Below are positions 12,301 through 27,367 of a stretch of DNA of 64,000 nt, piece after piece. The number at the start of each line of letters is the position of its first letter. The first letter of the stretch is position 1. The position numbers and the translations under genes are program-made. Source of the stretch: Mesocentrotus franciscanus (Eukaryota > Echinodermata > Echinoidea > Camarodonta > Strongylocentrotidae); assembly GCA_037976565.1 (NCBI GenBank), contig CP137668.1, forward strand, positions 294,719 to 358,718, given 5' to 3'. Under the pieces are notes generated by a model, which worked only from the letters and a program-made list of their open reading frames with translations, was not told the DNA's origin and ran no database searches.

Positions 12301-15300
12301 TACTCAAGCGAATTAGCGACGTGTGTTGAAGTAGCTGGCAGTGACGTATCGGGAGAGTAGGGTGCAACGATGGATTATAGGGGTGGGGTAGTAGTAGCGC
12401 TGGTTGTAACAGAGACACAGAGAGAGGGGGTGGGGTGAAGAAAGGGATTTTTTACAAGATTTCAAACTCAAGGGATATAGTGCCTGTAAAAAGTGCACTC
12501 AATGGACGGCTTCAAAAACACTGTCCAAAAATATTTTTAAATAGTAGCAGGGGTAATAGTGTACGTTGTAAATAGTTTGGTATTGGTCTTGAAGTTATTA
12601 ATCTTTTGGAGTTTTGGTGGGTATCATGATCATTGACCAAAAGCAATATTTTCGTCATCCAGATACCCACAATTTGAAATATCACTTGATAAATCAACTA
12701 ATAGCTGATTGGAATATGATTGGCACAGTGATTCGTAAGAAAATTAATAATGTGCATTAGCAAAAGATTCCACACAGAATGGGAATTGGGAAGAGGGAAA
12801 GGCATTGGGCGTGGCTCTAGTAGAGGGGTAAGATTATAACTGGTATGTGGTAGAGTCCAGTGAGGGGTGTGTTGGGTGGGTGTGGGTGAATGGTCACTTG
12901 CTACTGATGTCCTTCAGCTGACCGTGGTTCAAATAAACCAAGAAGTCAATAAACGCGAACAAACTAGTCATCTGTAATAACAACGAATAGAGAACAAGAT
13001 CACATGTTAAAAGGAGAAACGTTAATTAAAATGTGATTGTTTGGATGATTGATGTACATAGGCTATTAGTATTACAACAACGTTATTCTGGGACATTGTA
13101 CATACAACTGCACATCTTTCTCAGCTAAAGTATTCATTAACACATTAATCAAATTAATCATAATTTTCCCCTGATTCTGTTAAAATTTTACTTTTCGTCA
13201 TTCTGACCCTGTGTTACCTATATCCTACTGGAATGAGTCCATATACGATTATACCTGTTTACAGTTTCATGTTATGGACTAAGCCTGCTGAGCGTTGTGA
13301 ATCATTTTCAGGTTTGTGGGAGAGGTGAGGGATAAGAATGCCAGAGTAAGCCATGATACTTCATAAAATATTAACATTATAACTTAGCCGATGAACGCTT
13401 GCCATCAAATAATTCACTAAACAGATTAATAATCCTAGGAATAGACACTGCATCAAGTAATAAATAATTTGGACATTGCCGGGTTTCGTTTTCCATCGTC
13501 ATTTTTTTTTTTCTGGGAAACTCTTCAGGAACAAATAGAGACGATAGTGCACAATATTTCTACTCCAATTAAGACAATTTTCTGTTCAGTTGGACTAACG
13601 TAAGTGCGCGCTTAATGTAGATCCTTGGTTATAACACGTAGTAGGTCCATGGTTATAACATGGGTGCTTGTTATGTGGTAAAAACCGAACTGAGAAACAA
13701 AATTAAAGGATGTGGGTGACAAGAGACAATTCGAAAAGGTGCGAATGATTGATGAGGTTGATGTAGCTTCCGTGGAAGATGTAGAGATCATGTGACGAAA
13801 AGATGGATTGTGAGTCAAACAATGATGTCAAACAGCTTGGTGTTCATGGGATGACACGACATGACTGGTGCGCTGGATATGCTGCTGGATGCGCTGTTCA
13901 AAGACCTCACGAAGATATTGAAAGGAAACGATGCTTGTAAGCTAAGGATGTTGGTGATGATGATGACGACGATCGTGTTCCTCGAATCAAATTAAAAGAG
14001 AGACTTTCAAGAGTTGTGAAGTGTTATTGATCTTTTGGTAGATTTTTTAAAAAAGATATTGAAATTATTAAGAAGCAAAAAAGAGAGGAAAGAGAGAGAA
14101 AAAAATGAGAAGTGATGAGGACAATAAGTGTGATTGCGAGGGTTGTTGATGGTCACGATAGAAGATCCAAAGATTGGTGAAAGTAATTAAAATTTGAATA
14201 GTCGTGATATCATTATTATCTTGTGATACACGCAATGAAAATGATAACAAAAGTAAAGTTAAACCAAAGATGAACATAACTTGTGACGTCATAGAATGAT
14301 TGAGAAACAAAGAAAGGACAACGTAACCGTAAATCTTTTACACTTTACAGAATCAAACTTGAAGAAATAGGGATTCCGTTTACCTCGTATTCAAGGCTAA
14401 ATATTTTGCTTACTTCTATTTGTCAAATTAAACCCCAGGGGTACTGGTAGTGGGTACACCAACTTAGATAACATACATAATGTGACGATATTAATGTAGC
14501 ATTAATACTTCCATGAATCTTGTCATGGAGGTGAAAGTTATTGGTCCATGTTTAGACCTTTACGCTTGACATTGATGGTGTTTTCAAAGGTGAATCCTAC
14601 CAGTAAAAATGATTGCAACGCTTTACAAGGAACCTCCCAAGCGGACCTATTACGATACCCCCTCCCTCCCCTTCACATCAGAATAAAACTTGTAGCAATA
14701 CAACGACGAGCATCACTGCACATTTGGAGATCGGGATGCATTCCTTTCAATGTGGTAAGGCAAGACAGGTCTCTCTTTCTGCAGTGACTGTGCTTGTATG
14801 CATGGTTGTATAAAGTTTGAACATGTGAAAGCAGAGCGTCCATTAAGTTGGCATAACTCTGCCAATCAAATCCTTGACTTGGCTTTTCCTCTTATCTCGA
14901 ATAAATGAATGAGGAGAATGCGACAGATGCGTGTTGGTTAGATAAGAGAAGCGGAAGATGACTTCAAAAGATGTCCCATGCAAACCATTTTCATCTGCTC
15001 TCATCCCCCTTTGTCTTCTCCTGGCTCCTTAAAGGGACATAAGATTTTTTAAAGGGACTGGTTAGGAGGATACAAAGATTGAAGGGGCAAACTAGATAAG
15101 TATTTCCCTGCAAAAGGGGGCCTATGCTAACGACATTTAGGAAGTGACAACAGAATTAATTTCGTACCCTTCGATAATCCTATTATTACAATTCTCATAT
15201 AGAGACGTCTCTAGAAGATTTGTGTTAAGATAGAGTGGTGGGCTAGAAGTGTTATAGTAATCTACATAGGCCTATACTTTACACCAATCTTACTTCTCCT

Positions 15301-15586
15301 TGGTTTTATCTAATGAAGTCATACATTGATGGCTCTTTGAAATGTTTTCAGGTACAGTAATGGAAGTAGAGTTTGCCTTTTCATTGATAAAAACCAAATG
15401 TTATCATGATGATTGTCATACTAGCCTATACACGAAACACGAAATTAAATATGAGACTTTCGTCATGATGTATATCTTCGTGAATGTAATTATTATGTTG
15501 TCATCAGAACTTACGATCGAGTTCGAGAGAAATATAAAGCTGACAATTAGAAGTGCTCACACCATACATTTGCAGCGTTGCCGTCA
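12301..15586. other. Intergenic, no gene seen
   Basis: AT-rich sequence upstream of the GATA-like gene. I see no exon with conserved protein content on either strand and no clear repeat family; the short open frames here lack codon structure or recognisable motifs. Distal enhancers of the GATA gene could lie here, but nothing in the sequence identifies them. Confidence 0.5.
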
Positions 15587-16112
15587 TTTAAAGGTACTAT
15601 GTCCCATTTGCAGGCCAAAAAAGGGTTAAATTCCAACGGCATTTAAAAGACAATACTAATTAAGAACTTTCCTAAAAAGAGGGGGCTTGAAAATGTCTTT
15701 AAGTGGGAAAATAACAACTATAAGGTGTCAAATCGACTTAACAGCTACAGAGCCAGTAAGTAATAGTCTGATTTTTCAGACCATTGTACCGAATGGTCAT
15801 ATGTTTTATGCTGCGCAAAGATTCAATCAGCTTAATTTTGGCCATTACAAGAAGTGGGTTATTGATGTAGACAAATGCTCATGTACCCTTTACAGCTCAT
15901 TTTATGTATGTTATTACCAAAGATGAAAAATAGCCAGTCAGTCACTCAATAGTGTCTGATAGTGAAGTCTAGCAAGTAAACGGGTTTCCTTGCATAATTT
16001 GAATATTTGGACACTGCTAACGTTTAAATTTCACAGATAGGACATACTCATAATTTCTGCAAAGTTCTACAGAATTTGATGTTGGCTGCAAAAGGGACAT
16101 AGTATCTTTAAA
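15587..16112. mobile_element. MITE-like element, copy 1 (24-bp inverted ends)
   Basis: The element begins TAAAGGTACTATGTCCCATT and ends with the near-complement AAGGGACATAGTATCTTTA, giving imperfect terminal inverted repeats of about 24 bp. A second copy in the same orientation, with the same ends and the same internal order, lies at 59303-59808. There is no coding capacity, so it is a non-autonomous DNA transposon. The flanks read TTAAA on both sides, so the target duplication cannot be separated cleanly from the ends. Confidence 0.8.
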
Positions 16113-16804
16113 CTAACTTGAATTACTTCGATGAACCTCAAATTGGCATCCTTTTATAAAAGATGAAACAAACAACTCTTATGCTATATACATGGTACAT
16201 GATTGTAGCAAGGTGTGGGAAAGGAAGATGATGAGAGCCTGTGTTTACTCGAGACAGAGGGATTCATGGCTGACCTGTCGGGTTATGATCTGGCTTGGCT
16301 CATCATGATGGCTGCATTGAGCGTTCATCTATCATATTGGTTTTTTGTTCATTGTGTGATGACATCGCTACCACATACATACTCACTCCCTTGACACTGC
16401 AACATGACATGGGGGCAACAAATTACCCCTCCGTGGCTTCTACCATGAACAACAGTGGTTGGTATAGGATTGGAAGACAATCCAGGTGCGATGAGTGCTG
16501 GTAACTACTCTACAGGGTCATCATGGTCATCATGATTCATGGTATCTTGTTGCCATGGTGATGGAATGAAAGTCTACGTATGGACCCATAATCAAGCATG
16601 AAACTGGTTCAAATAATTGCAATTGTAAACTTGTAAACAAGCAACGGCAAAATGATCCTTATTTATTTACACAAATTAATTTACATTTTATTGCAACACT
16701 ATGGACCCCCCACTCATGGTCATTGTTTTCAACCAACCGCGAACCTGAGAAATTTCAGGGTAATGCAAACAACGCTAAGAGAGCCTAGTGTATGCAAATG
16801 CGAA

Positions 16805-16862
16805 AAAAGTCGGGGAGGAAAGAGAGGGAGAGAAAGAAAGAAAGAGAGAGAGAGAGAAAGAA

Positions 16863-16906
<44 letters not shown>

Positions 16907-16908
16907 AG
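16805..16908. repeat. (GA)n microsatellite
   Basis: GA dinucleotides with GAAA interruptions over about 100 bp. The Arg/Glu-rich and Ser/Leu-rich open frames through it are low-complexity artefacts. Confidence 0.9.
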
Positions 16909-17339
16909 GGAGATTGGTGAAGCGAGTGAGATGGGAGAGGTAGAAAGTAATTGCCTCTTCATCTTGGTCAAGTCTTATCTGATAAAACCAAAATCAATTC
17001 AATCAATGGTCCGGTTTCTATTTTATCTCTTTGTGGGAAAACCCCTGTCATATGTCTTTATCTTTACCTATACGATCATCTACCCTTTTCAAGACCTCAT
17101 TCCGATGTTCTCGATATTGTTACATGTATGATAAAATAAGGAATAAAATTGATTGAAACTTGAAAGAAAGTGCAAGTGGGGTAGTCTCTCAATATTTTCA
17201 TTAGTTTCATTTTGGGGCTGTTATTCGTCACTTTGGCTACATTCAGCATATTTGTCTGCTTGTTGTCTGCCCCTCCCCCTCTTCCAAGAGAACGATAGAG
17301 AGGGATAACTCCATCCCCCATTTGCCCTCTTCTATCCCT

Positions 17340-17347
17340 CCCTTCCC

Positions 17348-17382
<35 letters not shown>

Positions 17383-17400
17383 CCTCTCTCTCTCTCTTTC
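17340..17400. repeat. (CT)n microsatellite
   Basis: An almost pure CT run within a wider pyrimidine-rich stretch at about 17270-17500. Confidence 0.9.
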
Positions 17401-20400
17401 TCGCACACGTTCTCTCTTTCTATCCCTATGCCAGACTCTCCCTCTTCCTCCTTCCCCCTCTCCCTCCCCCATCCACTCTCTCTTCCGCTACCACACCTCA
17501 TCTAGCTCATCTACCACCCGCCTACCAGCATGACCGGAGAGGCCATCACCTCTTACCCGTGAGTTTCGGGTGCTACTTGTCTTGGGCTCCCGATCAGATG
17601 ATGGATGACAGTGCCCTGCCATAGTGATAAGCGAAATACATCCAGACCCACTCCTATTCTTCACCTATGATATTTTCCATTGTCTGACCCTATTGATGCA
17701 TGTTGCAATAATGATGTCGTATAATGAAATTGGGCTGCATGCTCATGACAGCAGCCTGAATCGTTCCAAATTTAAGAGACCTGGTTCTTAAGATGCCCCC
17801 CCCCCCGGATGCCCCTCACCATAATGAACGACATCTGGCCAGCCAGGTGATTTGATGAGGCCCAACAAAAATCAAGCTCAAAACAACCAGAAAACAGTTT
17901 TTTTTTGTAATGCTTTACATTGACATACATGTATAATGTTTCATCCTCGACTGTCAGTGATTATTAGTATAATTAAAAGTCAATTGAACTCGCTTACAGG
18001 CATTGAGAAAGAAACATGGAATATTATATCAGAATAGGAACATATTATTATTTTAATATAAAACAATTCATTATAGAAGGAGAAGGATATAGAACTATTC
18101 TCTATTTTGACAATATTCATATTCCCATAATCATGGTAAAGAAAGAGTGCGATGACTATATACCAAACAGGTATAGATACAATCTTTAGTATCATGCATG
18201 GACACGATTATATTGCACTGCTTGTTACAACAAATCCATGATTATGAGAATGCTTGAACAAGATAGAGGTTTGACTTTACAAGTTTAGAAAACAATAATG
18301 AGTGAAATATTAACATGTTTATCAGTGAAACTACATGATTCTCAAGATGGAAATATGATTAATACGGTAAATAGATCGACGTAATGATTCTTAAGTACAT
18401 GTAACCATTATATTAGCAAAATGAAAATATTAGTAAATCGAAATAATGAGGCATTATAGGCTCATCACTATGTTATGAATATGAATCATTGGATCATTTT
18501 ATGAGGAAGTCGACCGGCTCATACTTGATTCCAAGCCTAAAACATCGACTTGTCATACATTCCTCTTGGATTAGTAGATGAACATAATAATTGGGTACAA
18601 GTCACGTACTTATAAGTTTGATTGGATCTGTTTGATCGATTGGAATTGAACATGTATTTCTCGTTGTATATTGTATTCTCACAAATAGAAATCTGATACT
18701 GACCTCCAATATTATGATCATCCAATCATTTATCCCAAATAAATAAGCACGTGTTCTGTTGAAATGCAGGTCTATATGTCTATAGGCCGTACATTGAAAC
18801 TGACATAATTTAGAATCGGAAAGTTTAGAAATGACCGAAGTTTTTTCAGTACTGTTGTCCATCCGCTTTCAGTAAAAATTCTCTGATTTAGGGTTTCCTT
18901 TGTGGCTTGCTATATCCCTCTTAATGAAAGACATTTAGCATAGACAGGAGGCTATGCAGTTAATACACGGAATATGGGATTAATTATAAATGAGCTGCAT
19001 TGGTTTCAAACTGTAAACGGGGTAGCTCACTCCATTGCAAACGGGAACTATACTGTGGTCTCTGTGAAAATACTTGAACTGGCAATATTCATGATTATAC
19101 ACACATTATACCTATATGAAATCATATCGTTTTTTTTAATCATATCAAGACAAAAAAACAGTTCACTTCTCTTTTGTAATGGGAGATTGGGTGGCTTTAA
19201 GAGAAAATTCGTTAAAAATAAAATGGGGATGATTATCCTAACTACCTGTGTCGTTTCAGTTTAACAATATTTAGCAACTGAGCGAACACAGTTATTATTT
19301 TGATGAATAATGTGTTGATTTGGTAAAAAATCAAAACAAAAATCATTGTTCCATTCCACTATAAGCTCACTTCACTTCTCACTTCATATTACGCTTCACT
19401 ACATGGTACAAAATTAAAAGCACGTGACATGCGCCATGCAGATTGCAAATTCCAGTGAATAATGACAAGATTATTTATAATGGCTAATATAAATCTTCAA
19501 CCCAAATTTTGAACTACAAGTTATTTCAAATTATTTTACTTACCAGTATTAATTCCTGTCCAAAATCAACGAGTCCACAATGGTTAATGGCTATATACAT
19601 TTATTAATCGAATGCCAATACGTCCGTTTCAAGTTCAATATCCTGATATAATATATAAAGGTGATGTTGTTGAATTGATTTCAGTTTAGAAAACTCTTTG
19701 ACCATTCTAGGTATATATTTCCGAGTATAAACAAGAACTTCCATGATAAATAGTTCTACAGGGAGTGTATCCGCATGTCCATTCTGTCGTTTACAAATTA
19801 TATCAAATACATTTTTAGAAAACGGTATAGCGTAAAGGTATGGTCATAATTGTATCAAACTGAAGCATTATGATGATAGGCTTTAATGATTTGTGCTCAT
19901 CTATAATGCTCTATGCCCAACATAAGCTACTCCTAGGTTCTATAACAAGGAATAGACCAAGGGTTTTGTGAAAGGAGGGGGCACGATTCTTAAAAGGGTT
20001 ATCAGACTTTTCAGTTAGCTCTTTTTTCACTCTAAAGTTTAAAGTTCTCTGATAGGCAAGCAACCCATGAAAGAAAAAATAATGGTTACCACAATTTGTT
20101 TGTGTCGTTTTCACTCCAATATTCTTCAAAAATTTGAAAGGGTCACACTTTGGGGCTGTGGACTTAAGGTATTACACTTTGATTTTAAAAGGGGGAGGGG
20201 CACAAGCCGGCTGTGCCCCCTCGCCTAAATCCGCCAGTGTTTTACAATGGAGGGGGGGGGCGTTGTATGACCATGGAGATAATTTGCGAACGAGAAGTGG
20301 CCCTTTATTTATTCAAAACACTTTCTTCTTTATTTTTGAAAAGTTCTGTTGACACGAGATAGAACGATATCCGCTGAAACACTACCGGTTGCACTTTGTT

Positions 20401-21321
20401 ACGTCACGTACAACGTCAGGTCGACCAATCATTACGTAATATTATCCTCTCTATTGTTTTAATGGCCCTGAGGATCGAGCCCACGTGTTTAGGTCACTTC
20501 AAAGAAAATTTCACCGATGTACCTTTCTTACTAAAAACGTATTTCAGCGTGTTAAGAATCTGGTTCAAATTTAGTCAATACCTGAAATCCATGCATTTGG
20601 GGAAAAAATTAACATTATAGAGACACGAATGGTGATAACAATTTGTGTTTCAGATCTTGTATTCACCTTCTATAAGGAGTTTTACTTATTTTGAATATAT
20701 CATTGAAAGCTTATTTCAATTAAAAGTACATGTATTTCAAACAATTAATACCATCTGTTTTCATGATGTTCATATAGCCAAATACATGGAAATTCAGAAT
20801 ATAATAGAGAGGCAGAACCAAAAGCGTTCTTCTCTTTTAATTTCTTGCACGTTTACTTATTTTCTTTTCTTTTTTTTTGGTTAAATCGTAATGTCATACG
20901 CATGACATTTCCAAAATAATAAATTGATCAATATAAGGATGTTCATAGCGTTATTCTTATCATTATGCTTATTTGATACAGGTATTGTTTATCAGTTATT
21001 GCTTGTTTTGTGTAAGCCAGGAATAATTGTTTTGTGTCGACATGATTGTGTCAATTCAGCTACACGGTCATTAGTTTGACATATTCCTATTCAATCTTTA
21101 CATTTTATTTATAAAACATTATACAAGAAGCTCATTCAAACAATGTTTTGACATTCATATAGCTTATACATTTCAAATTCTTTTCCTCCCCAAATTTATA
21201 AAATATTTGCTGCTTTTCAAGTATGGATATACCCATCTTTAAGTTGGTTGTACATCATAATGCTCTATCCTGCGACGATTGCTCCACCTTAGTATCCTAC
21301 ACTAAGTGGACCCATTACTAT

Positions 21322-21355
21322 ACCTAACCCTAACCCTAACCCTAACCCTAACCTA
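21322..21355. repeat. Interstitial telomere-like repeat
   Basis: About five copies of CCTAAC/TAACCC in tandem (complement of the animal TTAGGG repeat) inside ordinary AT-rich sequence. It is too short to be a chromosome end. Such runs can mark old break repair or spread by telomerase activity. Confidence 0.85.
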
Positions 21356-22323
21356 AAACCCAATTAAATCCTAATATAACCCTATACTTTGGACAAAACC
21401 AAGCCAGGAACATGCATTTTCGCCGGAGTAAAATAATGTCGGATCACCAAATCTCTGTCCGCATGTTAATTTTATTGTAACCACTAAATGTTCACGCGAG
21501 ATGTAAATAAAACTTAATTATTCCTATTGTTTGAAGCAATATTCCATATAACCCTACAAATTTGGATCGTGAAATCATGGACACATAAAAACAAGTTTAC
21601 GTTACTTATAAAAGTTTTAACGAAATAATGAAAAGATATTTATGCAACTTCACTTTTTAAACATTATCTGTTGGGTTTATCAAATCGTTTACATAACTAA
21701 GAAAGTGAACTAAATGTCTTCGAGTGTATCTGCACATACACTCATTTCCATTGCATTATATTTGCTTCACGGACACGATGGAATAGTAATTAGTTTTCCT
21801 TCACACCTTAGAGGTAGGAAGCAGAAGAAGAAAGCATTATAGCGTGACCAGAGACCTACAGACGAACGTGGTCCTAATTCCGTCCGTTTGATTTCCGCCT
21901 TGACCAGTGGTCAAACAAGGAAAAGATGAAGGAAGGAATTCACTCACTCACATGTCCGTTTCTTCTGACAATCCTTGGAAAGCACAAATCAAATCAAACA
22001 AATAAAAAATCCTTCTAATTATAGAGACTGAGTGTTCTCTGTTGATTAGCTATTGTATACCCGACAGGAAGGGGAACAAAATTATTCATGATCTTACCTG
22101 CTTGGTGATTTGAAAATAATTGTTGGATTTTCTTTTGGGGTTAAAAGTGATGGGGATGCGGAAATGTTGTTATTTTGTAGATTTTTATTGTATGAAGAAT
22201 AGTATGCATTATGCTCTTACATTATAAAAATTAAAACACTAAAGAACATTTATACACAAAAATCCCCATCTTAAACTTAGAGTCGACATGACAGTCCACG
22301 GGCTGATTCAATATGGAGGGAGC

Positions 22324-22376
22324 ACCCCACCACCACCACCACCACCACCACCACCGCCGCTACCACCACCACCACC
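22324..22376. repeat. (CCA)n microsatellite
   Basis: CCACCA repeats with a short CCGCCGCTA interruption. The Gly-rich open frame on the minus strand through this tract is an artefact. Confidence 0.85.
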
Positions 22377-23618
22377 GAATGGACACAAACAGAGGAAAAG
22401 GGTCCAATTATTGAAGCAATTCACACAAAGGTAGACAGAAGAACAATCCCTCTCGGATTCAGGATTCCCCCAGAAGAGGGTATAATATATATTTCTTAAA
22501 TTTTCTGACAAGCAGATCAAAAAGTACAACGATTTTCTTCCATATATTAATTTTCTCCCATATTGGAATAAAAACAAAGGGAGTGATTTAAAGTTATTTT
22601 ACCCGTATACCAGAATCAACCTTTACATTCAGGCTGGGTGGCAATGCATAGGGGAGGGGTATGTTGTGAAGGGGTGGGGTATAATGTCAACAAGTCATTC
22701 CTTTGATATAAAATACATCTTCTTATAAATACCAAGAAGACAAGAGTCAAAGGTATAGGCAATTTAATTGTTTGTAATTGACATGTTTGGGTTAAGTACA
22801 CAATGAGAAGTCATAATCCAGTCATAAAAACCAAAGGTATGTCAACGTTTGGCGTTCAATCTTATACGTGTATAATCTTCTCAATACACCTTCTTCGTTA
22901 AAACTTGGTTCTATTCAGTTTCCATATACACGTAGCAGTTTTCCACTGTATTCTTGCTTGTTCCGCCATTTTGAAATTTCTGGATACTATCTTCCTTCTT
23001 TTAAGTGCAATATGAAAATCGAAATCCATTAATCGATTTGTCTTCCAATACATTATCTTACAATCACAGTCTAATGTTAGGTCACAAGGAAGGCCATCCT
23101 GATTTGGTATTGTTCACAAAGCAGAATTAATTTTACGCATGCATATTTTCCTTTTGAAAGGATGCTTTATTTGACTGCCCATTTAGACAATAATTGATAT
23201 TAAACGAATATTGAGAATCCGAATTTATTATGAACTACCAACTATGATCATGATTATAAGTCAATTTTTTAAACACTACTCGTCTGAAATAAGGCTCGGT
23301 TTCAACTTTGAAACTGAAACTATAGCGTGTTAAGATTTATTCCAGAAAAGGTTTTAACAATATGTCATTCTAACCTTCATGGAAATCGGTAAGTCGTGGT
23401 TTTAACTTGGCTTGATCGTCTGTCATGCCTGTATAGACAGCTTAAGGGTTATCGAGGAAAAAATCCAATGCCCTGATTAGGTCATCACATTGAGATGATT
23501 TGTTACATCACCTAAACCACTAGAACATCGGACAGAATTTATCAGATAAATTTTGTTTTCGCTAGATACTGTCAGCGCCTACATACCAAAACGTCTGACA
23601 AGTTGAGACAAAACGCGA

Positions 23619-23700
23619 TGATAATAATAATAATATCCCGCTTTTATATAGCGCTTAATACATCAACGATGTCTCTATACGCGCTTAATCCGAAACTGTG
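23619..23700. repeat. Fragment of the dispersed element seen at 27775
   Basis: After an ATAATAATA run it reads TTTTATATAGCGCTTAATAC, matching the start of the longer element at 27775-28040 (ATAATAATA, then TTATATAGCGC). Only the first ~80 bp is present. Confidence 0.6.
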
Positions 23701-24020
23701 AATTATATTACAATAATTTGGTTTAATATTTGTTCTACGAGTATGCAAATGCTTGATCGCCCCCCCCCCCATCCCCCACATCCACACATAATTATACACA
23801 CCCGTCAGGGGGATAATGTTAAATGTATAGGTTGATGCTAGATATCTATCATGGAATGTATGACAGTGAGCTAGTTGTTGCTGTTGATTGTACCATAAAA
23901 CATTGTACTTATTTATCTATCCGGAATACCCTTATAGATGTGTACAGCCCAAATATTTAGACCCCCCCCCCTGTATAAAAAAAAATCATGTCAAACTGTT
24001 AACAGTTCACAACCAAATAT

Positions 24021-24123
24021 GATATAAGTTCGACGAAAAGATTGGAGGTAAACCTTAACTTTTACAGTATGATATAAGTTAGACGAAAAGATTGGAGATA
24101 AACCGTAAACCTTAACTTTTACA
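24021..24123. repeat. Two-copy 50-bp tandem duplication
   Basis: GATATAAGTTCGACGAAAAG at 24021 recurs, with one change, at 24071. The second copy has a short CCGTAAA insertion before the shared CCTTAACTTTTACAG end. Confidence 0.85.
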
Positions 24124-25332
24124 GAACGTTAAAGACATTTTGTTTACTAGTTTGACAAGAAATGTAATGATTGTTTCGGCAGATACAGGATTATATTCGG
24201 GGGGGGGGGGTTGGACATAATAATGATACCTCAAAAGGCTCAAATATCTAACAGGCAAAGAGGACAAATACAAATACAGGATGGGGCAGGCAAGTGTGTG
24301 GTCAATGTGCTTCTTCTTTTTCTCTTCTTTTTTTCAACCAGAGGGCCCCTCCCTAGATCCGTCAATGTTCAGTCTAGGTTATTACAATGGTCATGATTGT
24401 AATTCAGTCAATCTTGTGACTTTCAAATATAACTATATAGAGACACCTTTCCGTCACGTTCTACAAGCAACGTTTCCAACAAGCTACTAAAGTTTTATAT
24501 ACCCTTTTCATGTCCTCCACTAGACTTATGTTTATTAATGTTGTTTATTTGATGGTGGATAATAAGTATTTTCACTTTGTTAAAAAATAAGGACATGAAG
24601 ATGACACTCCTTGCAATGAGAGATTGCAATGAAAACTTGATAGAATTTGTGTATGACCTAATTGCTGCCTGCATGCCTAAGCAGCATTTATCTTATTCAA
24701 TCTCAACTCCACGTGTTCAATCTTATCACTCACAACACTCATAAATAGCCTCTTTTATACACGCTCATATCTCTCTCGAAATTGAGACAAATTTAATCGA
24801 GCTGATAAAAAGACAGTTATGATAATAATGTATTATTATAATCGTACTTTATCAAAACCACAATGTATTATCACAACAAGGAAGATTAAGAATCATAAAC
24901 CACCTCATTCGGCTAATTTAGCTTATCGTTTGGCTGTTTGAGATAAATCAGATACCGATAAGAACCAGTAGATATAGTTATGTCGTTAATATCCCGACAA
25001 ATTTGTTTTCATTACGATGAAATGATGATTAAAATGTGAGGAATAAAAGGCTTCTTCATTGAAGTAAGTGTTGTATTGCTAACGCTCTGTCTTTGCTTTT
25101 ATGAAACTTTTTTTCTCCTGATAATACTTGGGACCATGCTAACATCCCCACATGACGTTACTAAAATTATTTAAGTTAGGCCAATGCAATTATTTAGAAC
25201 GCCTTTGCTTCATTTTGCCCAGTCTTGAATTACTTACATATACCCTATCGTTCGTGTCTATGAATGTATTTCCAAGTGAATTCATAACAGAGAAGAGACC
25301 AACAATAGGCTTGCGCCTTCGTCCTGTACCAG

Positions 25333-25383
25333 AGGATGATGACGATGACGAAGATCATGATGATGAAGCTGGTGAGGATGATG

Positions 25384-25424
<41 letters not shown>

Positions 25425-25428
25425 AATG
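25333..25428. repeat. (GAT)n microsatellite
   Basis: GAT/GAC/GAG triplets over about 95 bp. The plus-strand frame becomes an Asp/Glu run and the minus-strand frames become Ile or His runs; none is supported as a protein. Confidence 0.85.
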
Positions 25429-27367
25429 TGGAGGAAAGAGGAGAAGGAGGAGAAGGCTGATGATGATGATGCAACTAAGCAAATGTAAGACAAGAACTTC
25501 AAAATGTGCTGTAATATACAGAACGTCCCAGAATAAACGAAACCCCAAATCAAACGCTTTTTACATATAATTCTTTGTTTTTCAAAAGTAATATGCTTTC
25601 AAATGATATATTGATTGCATTAACCCATACATGCTCAACTGAGAAACATTGTTTGGAAAATGGCATGTCAAAATACATTTGTGCCATATAACAGTAAAAA
25701 CAGGATCACATGCACTTGAACATGATCGACCGGAAGAAAACACCAACTTTAAAACCTAATGAGAAGATTGTTTTCATGTGCTTTTTTTAACAATCATGGC
25801 AAAAGTAGTGCCATCATCAAAAGACAAAGGATAATTGAGGAAATGTTGATGGTGAGGGTAAGAAGGGCATATTTGTACTTGTTCTATTAATGGTTATACA
25901 TTTCCATTAGGTCATGCAATAATAACGACTAGTAACGTTTTCACTTTTTCACCAAAATCTGGCACGAATGGATTTTGATATGCCTTTCAAAACAATGTTG
26001 CTCGGTAAAAGCGTGTATGGATTAATACAATCGAAGTGTCATTTGAAATCATATTACTTTTACTTTATGAAAAGCAAGAATTTTTTTTCATACGGCTCAT
26101 AGTTCGCTCACAATAATCGTCTGTTTTCTGGTTTCGTTTTTTTTTCTGGGACGCATTGTATATAATGCCTATATGTCACTACCAATTTTGTTTTTGTAAA
26201 TTCGAAGAGATTTTCTTAAAATCAATTAGTTATTTTTCTAATAATAAAATCTACCATGACTTTAAAAAGAATTACACGTTATTCCCCTGTTATTGGAGGG
26301 GTCTGTTGGTCTATAGGCTCATATAACGACAACTATATGTGCACTCGTTCTGAGGTATATATCAAATTCAATTTATTTTTCAACAGAATAATGTTTGCAT
26401 AAAACAAACTAAACGATTTTTTTCAATACTTACTCACTTTGAAGACATTCAACTACTATGAGATAACAGTTTCCTCGTGTTTAGTTCTCCTCTTCTTGGA
26501 TATTACTGCCTCATTGCTCAATTTAATAACTGAAATAAAATGAATTTTTCTATTGACAGTGTATGAATAATGATCTTAATTCCGGTTTCAGTTCACTGTG
26601 TCTAAGATGACGCCATTGATGACGAGTATGAAGTCAACATGTGACGTGTTGGTACACTTGACCGACAACACCCGTCAGTTTACCCAACACTTCTAGGTTG
26701 GAAGGATACTTTGCCCGTGGCATATACCACTTCAAACTTACCCACTCGAAGCAGAAATGTATACAACATGGAAACTTTCAGAAAAAATGGTACTTTAAGT
26801 CCCCCGTCGACCAGCATAGAACGTGCGCTATGCTAATCCACTGTCATTAACATTCATAACATCAGCAAGGTATCGTCAAAATTATCAATTTGTAGATTCT
26901 GAGCTTCCAAGGAGGCTGTCGCTTTCAAAACTACTGCAAAAATCGTTTTCTTTTGAAAGTAATCTTTTGTTCAAATTAGACAAAAGATTGGACTTTAAGG
27001 TCATTCGTGGAATCAAAAACTATAATCTTTGGACCTTAAATACCATTAACTATGATATTATGAGTATATCTAGCGGGAAAACATATTTTGTGTTTGTTGA
27101 AAGTAAATGTAACGGTTAAAGAGCGTCTGTTTTATCCATTTATAACCAATACTATAATATATTTTATTAAATTATAAAAGTATTAATTTTATAGTGTGAT
27201 GAGAGCATTTTTTTTTTTGGGGGGGGAGGGGGCAAGCATAATTATAATGCATAGGAAAGTATTGATAAATATTTCGAATCTTAAAACACCAAAAAATAAA
27301 AAAATAAATCGTTGTTTTATGTAATAATATAAATAACATGTCTTCGTGCACACTATTCTTTCATAGT

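Noticed and set aside
25152..25460. Plus-strand frame with an acidic Asp/Glu C-terminus
   Set aside because: The acidic part is a GAT microsatellite, and the upstream part has no recognisable domain or splice support.
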